A stretch of DNA of 64,000 bases from Nocardia transvalensis (GCF_015477765.1 NZ_JADLQQ010000002.1:62001-126000); one strand, 5' to 3'; positions 42,205-50,262 are shown, counted from the first letter of the stretch. A program made the numbers and translations. Notes: generated by a model not told the origin, from the sequence alone.

Positions 42205-42657
42205 ATGACGATCAGGCGTTCGGTGACGGGACTGTCGGCGGCGGCCGCGCTGGCAGTCATCCCCTTGGCGGCCACCGCCGCACCGGCCGCGGCCTCGGTC
42301 GTTGCGCCGATGCCGACGATCTATACCCTGGCTACTCAGTTCGGCGGGCTGTGCGCGGGCAGCCTCAACCCGGTCGCGGAAGTCTACGGCCCCACCGAAA
42401 ATCCGTATGTCGGCGCGAAGGTCCACATCGGCGTCAACCTGTACGGCTTCGGCCGCTGCGCCACCACCGGGACGATCGCCTGGCGCAATCTCGACACCGG
42501 CGCCCAGCACAGCTATCCGATCTGGCTCCAAGCCGGAGCGACCACCTCCGCCGACATTTTCGCCCCACCGGGCCGAGTCCAGGTGACCCTCACGGCCTCG
42601 GAGGCCCACTTCCCGCCCGACAGCACCACCGAAATCAGGATCTCCCCCCGCGCCTGA
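42205..42657 (+). CDS. secreted small protein of unknown function
   Basis: About 150 residues. The signal peptide (SVTGLSAAAALAVIPLAATAAPAAAS) is followed by a mature domain of about 120 residues with two cysteines (GGLCAGS and FGRCATTG), likely one disulfide. Strand-rich sequence such as AKVHIGVNLYGF and GRVQVTLTASE suggests a small beta sandwich. ATG 42205 follows CAGGAG. It resembles other Nocardia secreted hypotheticals but no function is recognised. Confidence 0.7.
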   Translation: MTIRRSVTGLSAAAALAVIPLAATAAPAAASVVAPMPTIYTLATQFGGLCAGSLNPVAEVYGPTENPYVGAKVHIGVNLYGFGRCATTGTIAWRNLDTGAQHSYPIWLQAGATTSADIFAPPGRVQVTLTASEAHFPPDSTTEIRISPRA

Positions 42658-42703
42658 CCCTGCCCGCGGTGCTCTCGGGATGGCGGAGCGGTACGGCGGA
42701 TCG

Positions 42704-43309
42704 TCAGGCGGGGGTGGTTTCGCTTGTGGCGCGGGCTATGTCGAGATGGGCGGCCAGGGCGCGGCCTGCCGCGTGCAGGGGTTCGGGGGAGCGCAGTGTG
42801 CGGCTGAGGATGAAGGCTCCCTCCAGGGCGCTCAGCATCGCCAGCAGCAGTTCGCGGGCCGGGGCGGGGCGTAGGCCGCGGCGGATGAAATAGGCGGTGC
42901 CCTCCTCGATCCAGGAGGTGATCACCTCGGCGGCGACCTCGCGCAGCGCGGGCTCGCTGTCGGCGATCTCACCGGCGACGGTGCCGACCGGACACATGTT
43001 CATCCAGCCGGACTGCTCGATATCGGCCGCCGCGGCGTCGAAGGCGGCCGGAATCGCCTCGCGCAGATCCTCGTACGGGTCCATCAGCAGCGGCAGCAGC
43101 CGGATGTAGGCGGCGCCGCTGGTGCGTAGCGCCTCGGCGGCGATCTGCTGTTTGCCCTCCGGAAAGTGGTGGTAGAGCGAGCCGATCGGGGCGTGGGCGG
43201 CCGCCGTGAGCTGTTTGACGCTGGTGGTGCCATAGCCCTGTCGGCGCATCAGCTCGGCGGCGGCGGTGACGATCCGCTCCCGGGTGCTGGTTGACATGTT
43301 CTCCGCCAT
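42704..43309 (-). CDS. TetR family transcriptional regulator (LmrA/YxaF type)
   Basis: The 201-residue protein has a TetR helix-turn-helix (RERIVTAAAELMRRQGYGTTSVKQLTAAAHAPIGSLYHHFPEGKQQIAAEAL). Its C-terminal domain is of the LmrA/YxaF type, recognised by SLYHHFPEGKQQ and MCPVGTVAGEIADSEPALREV. It is divergent from the alpha/beta hydrolase gene. Two overlapping palindromes lie between them, so it most likely represses the hydrolase and itself. ATG 43309 was used; ATG 43297 is also possible. Confidence 0.92.
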   Translation of the reverse strand: MAENMSTSTRERIVTAAAELMRRQGYGTTSVKQLTAAAHAPIGSLYHHFPEGKQQIAAEALRTSGAAYIRLLPLLMDPYEDLREAIPAAFDAAAADIEQSGWMNMCPVGTVAGEIADSEPALREVAAEVITSWIEEGTAYFIRRGLRPAPARELLLAMLSALEGAFILSRTLRSPEPLHAAGRALAAHLDIARATSETTPA

Positions 43310-43318
43310 GGTTACACA

Positions 43319-43350
43319 CTAGAGCATGCGCTCTAGAGTGAGCGCTCTAG
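43319..43350. promoter_or_regulatory. two overlapping TetR operators
   Basis: CTAGAGC-ATGC-GCTCTAG (43319-43336) is a perfect 7+7 palindrome. CTAGAGTGAGCGCTCTAG (43333-43350) is a second copy with one mismatch. They overlap by 4 bp, placing equivalent positions 14 bp apart, and sit 15 bp before the hydrolase start. Confidence 0.75.
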
Positions 43351-43364
43351 CGGAAGGGAAGCCG

Positions 43365-44195
43365 ATGCCCGTCGTCGAGGTGACCGCCGGTCGCGTGCAC
43401 TATGTCGAGCAGGGCGAGGGCCCGCCGGTGGTGCTGCTGCACGGATTGCTGATGGATCACACGGTGTGGGATCCGGTCATGGGCTTGCTGCCCAGCGGAT
43501 TTCGCTACATCCGACCCGTGCTGCCGCTGGGTGCGCATCCGGAGCCGATGCATGCCGAGGCCGATCTGAGCCTGCGCGGTCAGGTCGAACTGGTCGCGGA
43601 ATTGCTTGCGACACTGGATCTGCGCGAGGTCACGCTGGTGCATTCGGACTGGGGTGGGGCGCTGTTTCTCACCGCATACGGTCTCGACGAGCGGGTGTCG
43701 CGGCTGATCATTTTGCCGTGCGAGGTGTTCGACAATTTTCCGCCCGGATTGCCCGGGAGGATGGCGGTATTGGCGGTACGCCTGCCCGGTGGCACGACAA
43801 TAGCCCTGCGACAGTTGCGAATTCGTGCACTTCGGCGCACGCCGCTGCTGTTCGGATGGATGGCGCGCTCACCGCTACCGGACGAGATGGTGCGAGGCTG
43901 GACCGAACCGGGCCTGCGCGATCGGCGGATCCGCCGCGATCTGCGCAAGTACGGATTGTCGTTGCCGCCGGATCGAGAACTGATCGCGGCCACCGAAGCG
44001 CTGCAAGGATTCTCGGGCGATGCGCTGGTGCTGTGGTCGTCGGCGGGCAAGGTCATGCCGCGCGAGCACGGCCCTCGGCTGGCGCAGCTGCTCCCGGAGG
44101 GCCGTCTCGTCGAAATCGACGACGCCTACGTGCTGTCGATGATCGATCAGCCCGCGGCGGTCGCGAAGGCGATGACCGATTTCCTCACCGGCTAG
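43365..44195 (+). CDS. alpha/beta-fold hydrolase with Asp nucleophile position
   Basis: The 276-residue protein has the oxyanion motif LLHGLLMD near 24-31. The nucleophile elbow HSDWGG puts D95 where Ser is usual, as in haloalkane dehalogenases and epoxide hydrolases. The C-terminal site that normally holds the catalytic His reads DDAYV, giving Tyr255 in its place. Related actinobacterial proteins with DSYTL at this point are known, so this may be a distinct subfamily rather than a broken gene. Start ATG 43365 follows GGAAGGGAAG. It is controlled by the divergent TetR through overlapping palindromes, as expected for a detoxifying enzyme. Confidence 0.85.
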   Translation: MPVVEVTAGRVHYVEQGEGPPVVLLHGLLMDHTVWDPVMGLLPSGFRYIRPVLPLGAHPEPMHAEADLSLRGQVELVAELLATLDLREVTLVHSDWGGALFLTAYGLDERVSRLIILPCEVFDNFPPGLPGRMAVLAVRLPGGTTIALRQLRIRALRRTPLLFGWMARSPLPDEMVRGWTEPGLRDRRIRRDLRKYGLSLPPDRELIAATEALQGFSGDALVLWSSAGKVMPREHGPRLAQLLPEGRLVEIDDAYVLSMIDQPAAVAKAMTDFLTG

Positions 44196-44347
44196 TAATA
44201 GTGCCGGCGGCCGCCGATCGGGCGGCCCACGGCGCCCAGCAGGATCAGCACCGCGCCGACGACGGCGAGGATGATGCCGATCGTGGTGAGGATCGGGATG
44301 CCCAGCAGATAGCCCGCGATGATGAGCAGAATTCCGGCGATGATCAT
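44192..44347 (-). CDS. DUF6131 two-helix membrane peptide
   Basis: The 51-residue protein is almost entirely hydrophobic (IIAGILLIIAGYLLGIPILT, IGIILAVVGAVLILLG) and ends with VGRPIGGRRHYY, the conserved tail of DUF6131 proteins in mycobacteria and nocardiae. It overlaps the end of the convergent hydrolase gene by 4 bp. It precedes nothing on its strand, and may be co-transcribed with the upstream membrane protein gene. Function unknown. Confidence 0.75.
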   Translation of the reverse strand: MIIAGILLIIAGYLLGIPILTTIGIILAVVGAVLILLGAVGRPIGGRRHYY

Positions 44348-44361
44348 GATGTGCTCCCGTA

Positions 44362-44778
44362 TCAGGCTTGCGGCTGGGCGGACCGGGACGGGCGCGAACC
44401 GCTCGGGCGGCGCAGGAAGCGATTCCACGACCAGACGGGCTGCTGCTGCGCCGAGGCCTGCCGATCACGCGACGTCGAGGCGAGATCCTTTTTCGCCGCG
44501 GACATCTCGCGGCGCTGCTGGCGTAGTTCGCGGCGAACCTGGGCGTGGCGTCGCGACGCGGACAGCGCCCCGGCCAGCAGCAGTGCGAGCCCGAACATGC
44601 CGACGGCGCCGACGACGGCACCCGCGGCGAACAGTTGGCCCTGCGAGCCGGTGAAATGCTGATTGAACACGGTGAAATCGGTGGACAGCAGATGGGCGTT
44701 GCCGACATTCGCCACCACCGCGGCGACGCCGACGACGAGCGCCGCGATCAACGCGAGCAATCCGATGAGTACTAACAT
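44362..44778 (-). CDS. two-helix membrane protein with basic cytoplasmic tail
   Basis: A 138-residue protein has transmembrane helices at the N-terminus (VLIGLLALIAALVVGVAAVVA) and at AGAVVGAVGMFGLALLLAGAL. A strongly basic, Gln/Ser-rich cytoplasmic tail (RRELRQQRREMSAAKKDLAS) follows. I chose ATG 44778 with GGGAA upstream; the longer frame would need a TTG start at 44796. It lies 14 bp before the DUF6131 gene on the same strand, so they form a unit. Family not assigned. Confidence 0.65.
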   Translation of the reverse strand: MLVLIGLLALIAALVVGVAAVVANVGNAHLLSTDFTVFNQHFTGSQGQLFAAGAVVGAVGMFGLALLLAGALSASRRHAQVRRELRQQRREMSAAKKDLASTSRDRQASAQQQPVWSWNRFLRRPSGSRPSRSAQPQA

Positions 44779-44940
44779 GGCATTCCCAATTCCCAACGTT
44801 GCTGGACGTTATGTACCGGCAATGCCCGCCGCCGCACCGACCAAACCCCCGCCGCATCGGCCGGGTTACCATGCCCGCTGGTTTGAGGCGGGCCGTACGT
44901 GCTATGCGGTCGACGAACCGTTTTCGTATCGGGAGATGTC

Positions 44941-45132
44941 ATGAGCACCTACACCTTCGAACTTCCGGAATTCGCCACCGACGCCGATCTCGCCGAGCGC
45001 ACGCTGCGGAGGTTGGACACGACCACCGGGGTCGATGTCGACCCGGGATCGGAGACGATCACCGTCACCTCGTCGCTGACCCACAGCGAGGTGCTCGAGA
45101 TCATCCGCGACGCCGGGGTAGCGGCGCGGTAA
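44941..45132 (+). CDS. small HMA-fold-like protein without CxxC
   Basis: The 63-residue protein has the beta-alpha-beta pattern of heavy-metal-associated domains (TYTFELPEF...LAERTLRRLDTTTGVDVDPGSETITVTSSLTHSEVLEIIRDAGV). It lacks the metal-binding CxxC, so it probably does not carry copper. ATG 44941 follows GGGAGATGTC. Similar short proteins occur in Nocardia. Function unknown. Confidence 0.6.
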   Translation: MSTYTFELPEFATDADLAERTLRRLDTTTGVDVDPGSETITVTSSLTHSEVLEIIRDAGVAAR

Positions 45133-45177
45133 CGGGCGGGCCATCGCGCCGAAACGGCGTGCCGCTACGGTGGATTG

Positions 45178-45657
45178 GTGCCGAGGAACCCCTTGCCCGC
45201 GGTAGGCCGGGCCATTGCGCGCCGCCCGTCGGTGATGCGGGCCGCGCCCGCCGTCGCCGTCCTGGAACGCGTCGTCCGCCGGATCACCGGTGGCCGGCGC
45301 GGCGTTCTGGATCTGGCCGGTCTGCCCTCGATAGAACTGACCGTGCTCGGTCGCAAGAGCGGCCTGCCGCGCACGGTCTCGCTGCTCTATGTGCCCGACG
45401 GCCCCGGCACCTATCTCCTGGTCGGTTCCAACTGGGGGAGTAAGGATCATCCGGCCTGGTCGGCCAACCTCAATGCCGCCGAGCACGCCGAGATCCACAG
45501 CAACGGCGAGCGTTTCAAGGTCCGCGTCCGCCGCCTCACCGGGCCCGACCGCGAGGCCGCCTGGCACCGCGCCGTCGCGTACTGGCCCGGCTACACCATG
45601 GAGCAGCGCTTGGCCCATCCCCGTCGGTTTCGCCTTTATGAACTGACCCGCATCTGA
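45178..45657 (+). CDS. F420-dependent nitroreductase/quinone reductase (Ddn family)
   Basis: The 159-residue split-barrel protein has the DUF385/Ddn family signatures ELTVLGRKSGLPRTVSLLYVPDG, YLLVGSNWGSKDHPAWSANLNA and RLTGPDREAAWHRAVAYWPGY. In mycobacteria such enzymes use F420H2 to reduce quinones and activate nitroimidazoles. GTG 45178 is preferred over the TTG one codon earlier. It overlaps the convergent TetR gene by 22 bp. Confidence 0.88.
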   Translation: MPRNPLPAVGRAIARRPSVMRAAPAVAVLERVVRRITGGRRGVLDLAGLPSIELTVLGRKSGLPRTVSLLYVPDGPGTYLLVGSNWGSKDHPAWSANLNAAEHAEIHSNGERFKVRVRRLTGPDREAAWHRAVAYWPGYTMEQRLAHPRRFRLYELTRI

Positions 45658-46217
45658 GCCTCGCCCAGTTCGAGCCTCAGGGCGTGGGCGAGGATTTCGC
45701 GGGCCCGATCGAGAGTGATCGATCCGCTGTGCCAGCGTTCGCTGAGTCCTTCGACGAGGGAGGTGACGTGTTCGGCGGTGACGGCGGGGTCGATGTCGGT
45801 GGTGCTGCGGGCCCGGCGGACGAGGGCCTCGACATCGCTGTTCCAGGAGTGGGTGGTGTCCCGCAGGGGTGCGCGGAGGTCGTCGTTGAAGACGGCGCTG
45901 GCGCGCAGTTCGCCCCACGCGATGCTGTTTTCGCGAATCTCTTCGTCGTCCTGGAGTTCGAGAAGCAGCAGCCGTTCGAGTTGAGCGCGAGGGTCGTCGG
46001 TGGTGGTGAAGGCGCTCCCGGTGTAGCGCTCGGCGCGGCGGTTGATGTGCTCGAGCGCGGCGTGCAGGACCCCGGCGCGGTCTTTGAAGTGGTAGTAGAT
46101 CAGGGCCGTGGACACCCCGGCCTCGGCGGCGAGCTTTTCGATGCGCAGCCCGCGCACCCCGTCCTGGGCGATGACATGGACGGCTGCCTCCAGGATCTGG
46201 GTTCGGCGCTCTGACAC
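45636..46217 (-). CDS. TetR family transcriptional regulator
   Basis: The 193-residue protein has an N-terminal helix-turn-helix (RTQILEAAVHVIAQDGVRGLRIEKLAAEAGVSTALIYYHFKDRAGVLHAAL). Its C-terminal part resembles regulators of amine and polyamine metabolism genes. It follows the agmatine-deiminase-family gene by 35 bp on the same strand, so it probably regulated that operon. GTG 46217 follows TGGAGTGAG. Confidence 0.88.
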   Translation of the reverse strand: MSERRTQILEAAVHVIAQDGVRGLRIEKLAAEAGVSTALIYYHFKDRAGVLHAALEHINRRAERYTGSAFTTTDDPRAQLERLLLLELQDDEEIRENSIAWGELRASAVFNDDLRAPLRDTTHSWNSDVEALVRRARSTTDIDPAVTAEHVTSLVEGLSERWHSGSITLDRAREILAHALRLELGEAQMRVSS

Positions 46218-46252
46218 GGCATCTCACTCCAGGTAGGCATCGGGGGAGGCGA

Positions 46253-47376
46253 TCAGTCGGCGGGTTCCTGCTGGGTGGTGCAGTGGATGCCGCCACCACC
46301 GGCGGCGATGGCATCGATGTCGATCTGCACGATCTCTCGGCCGGGGAACAGCCTCTGCAGGGTGGTCTCGGTGGCGGCGTCGGTGCGGGGTCGCCGAATT
46401 CGGGGGCGATCACCGCGCCGTTGCAGACATAGAAGTTGATGTAGCCTGCGGCGAAGTCGTCGCCGGTGTGGTGCGCGCGGATCTCGGAGGGGCCCGCGAG
46501 CGGTTCGACCTGCAGGGGGCGGCCGTGGGCATCGGTGGCGGAGCGCAGAATGTCGAGATGGCGGCGGGTGACGTCGTAGTCGAAGGAGTCCGGGTCGTTG
46601 TCCAGACCGGCGACGACGACACCGGGGCCGGTGAAGCGGGCGTAGAAGTCGGTATGGCCGTCGGTGATGTCGTGACCGGCGATGCCGGGCAACCAGATCA
46701 CCTTCTCGATGCCGAGCAGGCGATGGAGTTCGGCCTCGACCTCGGACTTGCCCCAGCCGCGGTTGCGATTGTCGTTGAGTACGCAGGACTCGGTGATGAT
46801 CGCGGTGCCCTCGCCGTCGACTTCCAATCCGCCGCCCTCGAGAACCAGATCGGTGCGCCGGATCTCGACTCCGGCACGGCCGGCGACCAATCCCGCGACC
46901 CGAGCGTCGTTGCGGTGCTCTTGTTTACCGCCCCACCCGTTGAAGTTGAAGTCCACCCCGGCCTTGGCGCCGTTGCTCTCGACGAACACCGGCCCGGTAT
47001 CGCGCATCCACAGGTCATCGATATCGGCGGGGACCAACTCGACGCCCGGCCCGACCATCCCGCGCGCCATATCCAACTCGGAGGGCCGCACCAGCATCGA
47101 TACCGGTTCATACCGGGCGATGGTCGAGGCAATCGTCACCAAATTCGCGCGCACCCGCGGCAAAAGCCGCGTCCCCCAGATCCGTTCACTGGCCCCGAAC
47201 GCCATCCAGGTCCGCTCGTGCGGCCGCCCCTCCTCAGGCATCACCCACGCCCGCCCGTCATCGCCCGCGCCCCCACCAGCATTCCCCGACCGAGACGACC
47301 CCGTCCCACCGCAAGCCCCCAACACCCCACCACCCATCGCCACCAACCCCGATCGCAAGAAAAGGCGTCGTCGCAT
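46253..47376 (-). pseudogene. agmatine deiminase / peptidylarginine deiminase family gene, frameshifted
   Basis: The gene starts at ATG 47376 with a lipoprotein-like signal (LVAMGGGVLGACGG). It then matches the PAD_porph/agmatine deiminase family: ERTWMAFGA, DIDDLWMRDTGPVF, NFNGWGGKQ, LEGGGLEVDGEGTAIITESC and GHTDFYARF. After EFGDP the frame is lost near 46385-46387. One missing base restores ATDAATETTLQRLFPGREIV and the catalytic end AGGGGIHCTTQQEPAD, stopping at 46253. The catalytic Cys of GIHC is therefore downstream of the shift, so the protein as read would be inactive. A sequencing error is equally possible, because the rest is well preserved. It lies upstream of a TetR gene. Confidence 0.85.
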
Positions 47377-47616
47377 CCCATAGCTTCCTTCTCTTCGACC
47401 CACGCGGCGACGACGACAGTATCCCTGACTAACTTTTCAGCCAACCCCAAAACTCGTGCTCCGCCCGCCTCCCGTCATTCCGGCGTGGAGCTCCACCCCA
47501 TGCAGGCGCACCCCCTACATGTAGACGCACCCCTACAGCGGTTGCGTGTGTGGGTAAGGGGTGCGGCTGTGTTGGGTTCGGGGTGGGCCTCTGAGGGCAA
47601 CGAGGGTTTGTTGTTT

Positions 47617-47651
47617 GCCCGCGCTCACGCCCCCAGGGCGTGAGCGCGGGC
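47617..47651. terminator. hairpin terminator after DoxX gene
   Basis: A perfect 15-bp inverted repeat, GCCCGCGCTCACGCC and its complement, has a 5-base loop (47632-47636). It lies 17 bp past the stop of the leftward DoxX-repeat gene. There is no T-tract, as is common in actinobacteria. The rest of 47377-47616 holds no gene that I can support, only short GCACCCCTAC-type direct and inverted repeats near 47506-47570. Confidence 0.7.
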
Positions 47652-47667
47652 ATCCGGATGAGAGGCC

Positions 47668-48927
47668 TCAGCCGCGGAGGCGTTCGGCGCGTTCCTTTGC
47701 GGTTTCGGCCAATTCGGCGCTGCGGGCCTGGGCGCGGGCGGCCAGTTCGGCGGCGCGTGCCTGGGCGCGGTCGGCGAATTCGGCTCCGCGGATCTGGGTG
47801 CGGTCGGCGGCGGACAGGCCACGGCGACGGGCGCGCCGGGCGGCGCGGCGGCCTCGGCGGTCGGCGGTTTCGGTCCATTCGCTGCCGCGTTCCTTGGCCA
47901 GGTCGGCGAGTTCGGCGCTGCGGGCCTGGGCGCGGTCGGCCAGCTTCTCGGCGCGCCGCCGGGCGCGGCGGCCGAGTTGGGTGCCCCGATCGCCGGCCAC
48001 CTCGGCCAGGTCGCTGCCGCGGTCGAGCAGGTGGGCCCCGCGCTGCTTGGCGGTGCCGGCGAGCTCCGGGCCGCGGTCCTGGGCGGTCTCGACCAAGTGG
48101 GCGCCGCGCTGCTTGACGGCCTCGGCCAGTTCGGGGCCGCGTTCCTGCGCGAGGTCGATCAGGCGTGCGCCGCGGTGCTTGGCCGCCTCGGCCAGTTCGG
48201 GGCCGCGGTCCTGGGCCACCTCGACCAGGTGTGCGCCGCGCTGTTTGATGGCCTCGGCCAGTTCGGGGCCGCGGTCCTGGGCCACCTCGACCAGGTGTGC
48301 GCCGCGCTGTTTGGCGGTCTCGGCCCACTCCGGTCCGCGGTCCTGGACCACCTCGACGAGCTCCGCGCCTCGGTGGCGGGCGGCCTCGGTGAGTTCCTGC
48401 GCGCGAATTGCCTGCTCCTGCAGGCGGTCTCGCAGGGTCTCACTCGAACTGGCGCCGAAGGGCAGAGCGGCGGCGGCCCGGCGGGCGGCACGGCGGCCCC
48501 GCCAGCCCAGCGACGGTTTGCCCTCGGTGTCGGCGGCGGCGATCATCAGACCGCCCAGCAACCCGAGATCCTTCAGGAACGCCACCCGTTTGGCGTCACG
48601 GCGAGCCGGGTCGGGCTCGTTCCAGAAATCCTGTTCGGTCACCGTCGCCGGGACGACGGTGGCGGCCAGCACCAGCGCCGACAGCCGGGGCACGCGACCC
48701 AGCGCCAGCAGCACGCCGGCACCGACCTGGGCCGCGGCATTCATGCGGACCACCATGCCCGGATCGGATGGCAGTTTGTCGGCCAATTGCTGCGGCAGTT
48801 TCTGCTCGCCCTGCGAGACCAGCATCCCCGCGGCCTTGGCGCGCGGCTCCGGGTGCATCAGCGTGTCCACCCCGTCGACGACGAAGGCGGTGGCCAGCAG
48901 TGGGCGGGCCAGTCGGCGGATCAACAT
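47668..48927 (-). CDS. DoxX-family membrane protein with long 22-residue-repeat tail
   Basis: The 419-residue protein has a DoxX N-terminal domain of about 140 residues (RPLLATAFVVDGVDTLMHPEPRAKAAG, VLLALGRVPRLSALVLAATVVPATVTEQDFW). Residues 188-297 are five copies of a 22-residue unit of the form AHLVEVAQDRGPELAEAAKQRG. A degenerate copy and an Arg/Ala-rich end follow. The repeats predict a long amphipathic, highly charged helix that could lie on a membrane or coil with another protein. Length is about three times that of a usual DoxX. It may be co-transcribed with the upstream universal stress protein gene (79-bp gap). Confidence 0.85.
   Translation of the reverse strand: MLIRRLARPLLATAFVVDGVDTLMHPEPRAKAAGMLVSQGEQKLPQQLADKLPSDPGMVVRMNAAAQVGAGVLLALGRVPRLSALVLAATVVPATVTEQDFWNEPDPARRDAKRVAFLKDLGLLGGLMIAAADTEGKPSLGWRGRRAARRAAAALPFGASSSETLRDRLQEQAIRAQELTEAARHRGAELVEVVQDRGPEWAETAKQRGAHLVEVAQDRGPELAEAIKQRGAHLVEVAQDRGPELAEAAKHRGARLIDLAQERGPELAEAVKQRGAHLVETAQDRGPELAGTAKQRGAHLLDRGSDLAEVAGDRGTQLGRRARRRAEKLADRAQARSAELADLAKERGSEWTETADRRGRRAARRARRRGLSAADRTQIRGAEFADRAQARAAELAARAQARSAELAETAKERAERLRG
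48037..48366. repeat. 66-bp tandem repeats within the DoxX gene
   Basis: Five 66-bp units encode the 22-residue repeat of the DoxX tail. The two central units are almost identical at the DNA level (for example GGCCTCGGCCAGTTCGGGG recurring), which suggests recent duplication or gene conversion. Confidence 0.8.
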
Positions 48928-49006
48928 GACAAGAACCCTTTCCTCGATGGCTGTTTCGGCGAGTTCCCGCAGTTGTACACACCAAACGCGGCCGTACCGG
49001 TCGCCC

Positions 49007-49492
49007 TCAGGGAACGACGGTCACCGGCCAGCGTCCGGCCTTCACCAACCGTACCGCCACCGATCCGATCAGCCGGTGTCCGGTCTTCTCCGACGCGCCG
49101 ACGACGACCGCATCGGCCTTGAGTTCGTCGGCGGCCTCGGCGAGGCCGGTGTAGGCGTCGCCGCGGCGGGTGAGAAATGTCCAGCGCCCGGTGTAGACGT
49201 CCTTGACCCGCTCGGCGTGCTCCTGGATCTCGCGCACCAGATCGTCGGCGATCTCCTCGGTCACGCCCTGCACGTCCGCGCCGTAGGCCCCGGCCATCGC
49301 CATGTACGGCTGCACGTAAACCATTGTCAGCAGCGCGTTCTGGCGGCGGGCGAGCCCCGCAGCATAGGCCGCGGCACGCCATGAGGAGTCGGATCCATCG
49401 ACTCCGACCATGATCACGCGCGGTCCATCGGTGCCCAGTTCGAATCCCGTCGACGCGCCCGGCGCCCATTCGGGGGTGATCTCCTCCGACAT
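49007..49492 (-). CDS. universal stress protein family (UspA)
   Basis: The 161-residue protein has a single Usp domain: VIMVGVDGSDSSWRAAAYAAGLA, LKADAVVVGASEKTGHRLIGSVAVRLVKAGRWPVTVV. The ATP-binding G-x2-G-x9-G(S/T) signature is partly altered (GASEKTGHRLIGS). ATG 49492 was chosen over 49522 because the Usp domain follows after a short leader and GGAGGAG precedes. In mycobacteria many Usp genes are in the DosR regulon, which would fit the DosR-like gene in this window, but no clear dormancy box was found. Confidence 0.87.
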   Translation of the reverse strand: MSEEITPEWAPGASTGFELGTDGPRVIMVGVDGSDSSWRAAAYAAGLARRQNALLTMVYVQPYMAMAGAYGADVQGVTEEIADDLVREIQEHAERVKDVYTGRWTFLTRRGDAYTGLAEAADELKADAVVVGASEKTGHRLIGSVAVRLVKAGRWPVTVVP

Positions 49493-49548
49493 GATCTCGA
49501 GCCTAGAGCCCACCGTCGACACGGGCGCGGAAGGTTAGGGTCGGATTC

Positions 49549-50064
49549 ATGGGCGAACTGCAGCGACCGATTGCCGTCATGGGCGTGTCCGGTGCCGGGA
49601 AGACCACTATCGGGGTACGGCTGGCGGCGGCCCTGGGCGTCGAATACGCCGAGGGAGACGACTTCCATCCCGCCGCCAACGTGGCCAAGATGGCCGCGGG
49701 CACCCCCCTCGACGACGCCGATCGTGCGCCGTGGCTGGACGCGATCGCGGACTGGCTCACCGCCCATCGCGGCCGCGGCGGCGTGGTCACCTGTTCGGCC
49801 CTCAAACGCCGCTACCGAGATCGGTTGCGCGCCGCGGCCCCCGACCTGTTCCTGGTGTACCTGGACGTGCCGCGCGCCGAACTCGAGCGCCGATTGACCA
49901 CCCGCACAGGCCATTTCATGCGCGTCCAGATGCTGCAATCCCAGCTGGACGCGTTGGAATCCCCCACCCCCGACGAACCGGGCATCACGGTGGACGGCAC
50001 CCAAGATATCGACGCGGTGGTGGAGAAGATCCGCGCGGCTTTGAACCCGCCGCCGCGGCCCTAG
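49549..50064 (+). CDS. gntK: gluconokinase
   Basis: The 171-residue protein is a small P-loop carbohydrate kinase of the GntK type. It has Walker A GVSGAGKTT at 12-20, EGDDFHPAANVAKMAAGTPLDDADRAPWL, TCSALKRRYRDRLR and HFMRVQMLQSQLDALE. It phosphorylates D-gluconate to 6-phosphogluconate for the pentose-phosphate pathway. No gluconate permease is adjacent. The stop codon lies in the loop of a strong hairpin terminator. Confidence 0.95.
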   Translation: MGELQRPIAVMGVSGAGKTTIGVRLAAALGVEYAEGDDFHPAANVAKMAAGTPLDDADRAPWLDAIADWLTAHRGRGGVVTCSALKRRYRDRLRAAAPDLFLVYLDVPRAELERRLTTRTGHFMRVQMLQSQLDALESPTPDEPGITVDGTQDIDAVVEKIRAALNPPPRP

Positions 50065-50080
50065 GGGGCCGCGGCGGCGG
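50047..50080 (+). terminator. hairpin terminator overlapping the gntK stop codon
   Basis: CCGCCGCCGCGGCCC (50047-50061) pairs perfectly with 50066-50080. The four-base loop contains the TAG stop of gntK, so the terminator stem is partly coding. Confidence 0.7.
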
Positions 50081-50183
50081 GTATGTGAGGTGCCGTCGGG
50101 CGGCGGGTATGTGAGGTGCCGCCTGGGGTATGTGAGGTGCCGCCTGGGGTATGTGAGGTGCCGCCTCGGGTATGTGCGAGTCC
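50079..50183. repeat. 21-bp tandem repeat array (about five copies)
   Basis: GGTATGTGAGGTGCCGCCTGG recurs with starts of the GTATGTG core at 50081, 50107, 50128, 50149 and 50170. The period is 21 bp, except 26 for the first unit. The last copy is diverged. It fills the gap between gntK and the MarR gene. Its multiple-of-three period leaves open frames on both strands, but these look incidental. Confidence 0.85.
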
Positions 50184-50262
50184 GCTCGGTGTTGGCGTTG
50201 TTCGACAGGGCGGTCCGGCGCGGCAGCGGCCTGTCTTGATTCCGGCGCGCTTTCGGCCGGAA

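Noticed and set aside
44902..47403. Leftward 833-codon frame containing the deiminase gene
   Set aside because: After the frameshift near 46386 the frame is an arginine-rich shadow of the TetR and other genes on both strands. It is not a real fusion.
50079..50183. Possible CRISPR array
   Set aside because: Units are contiguous 21-mers without unique spacers, and no cas genes are near.
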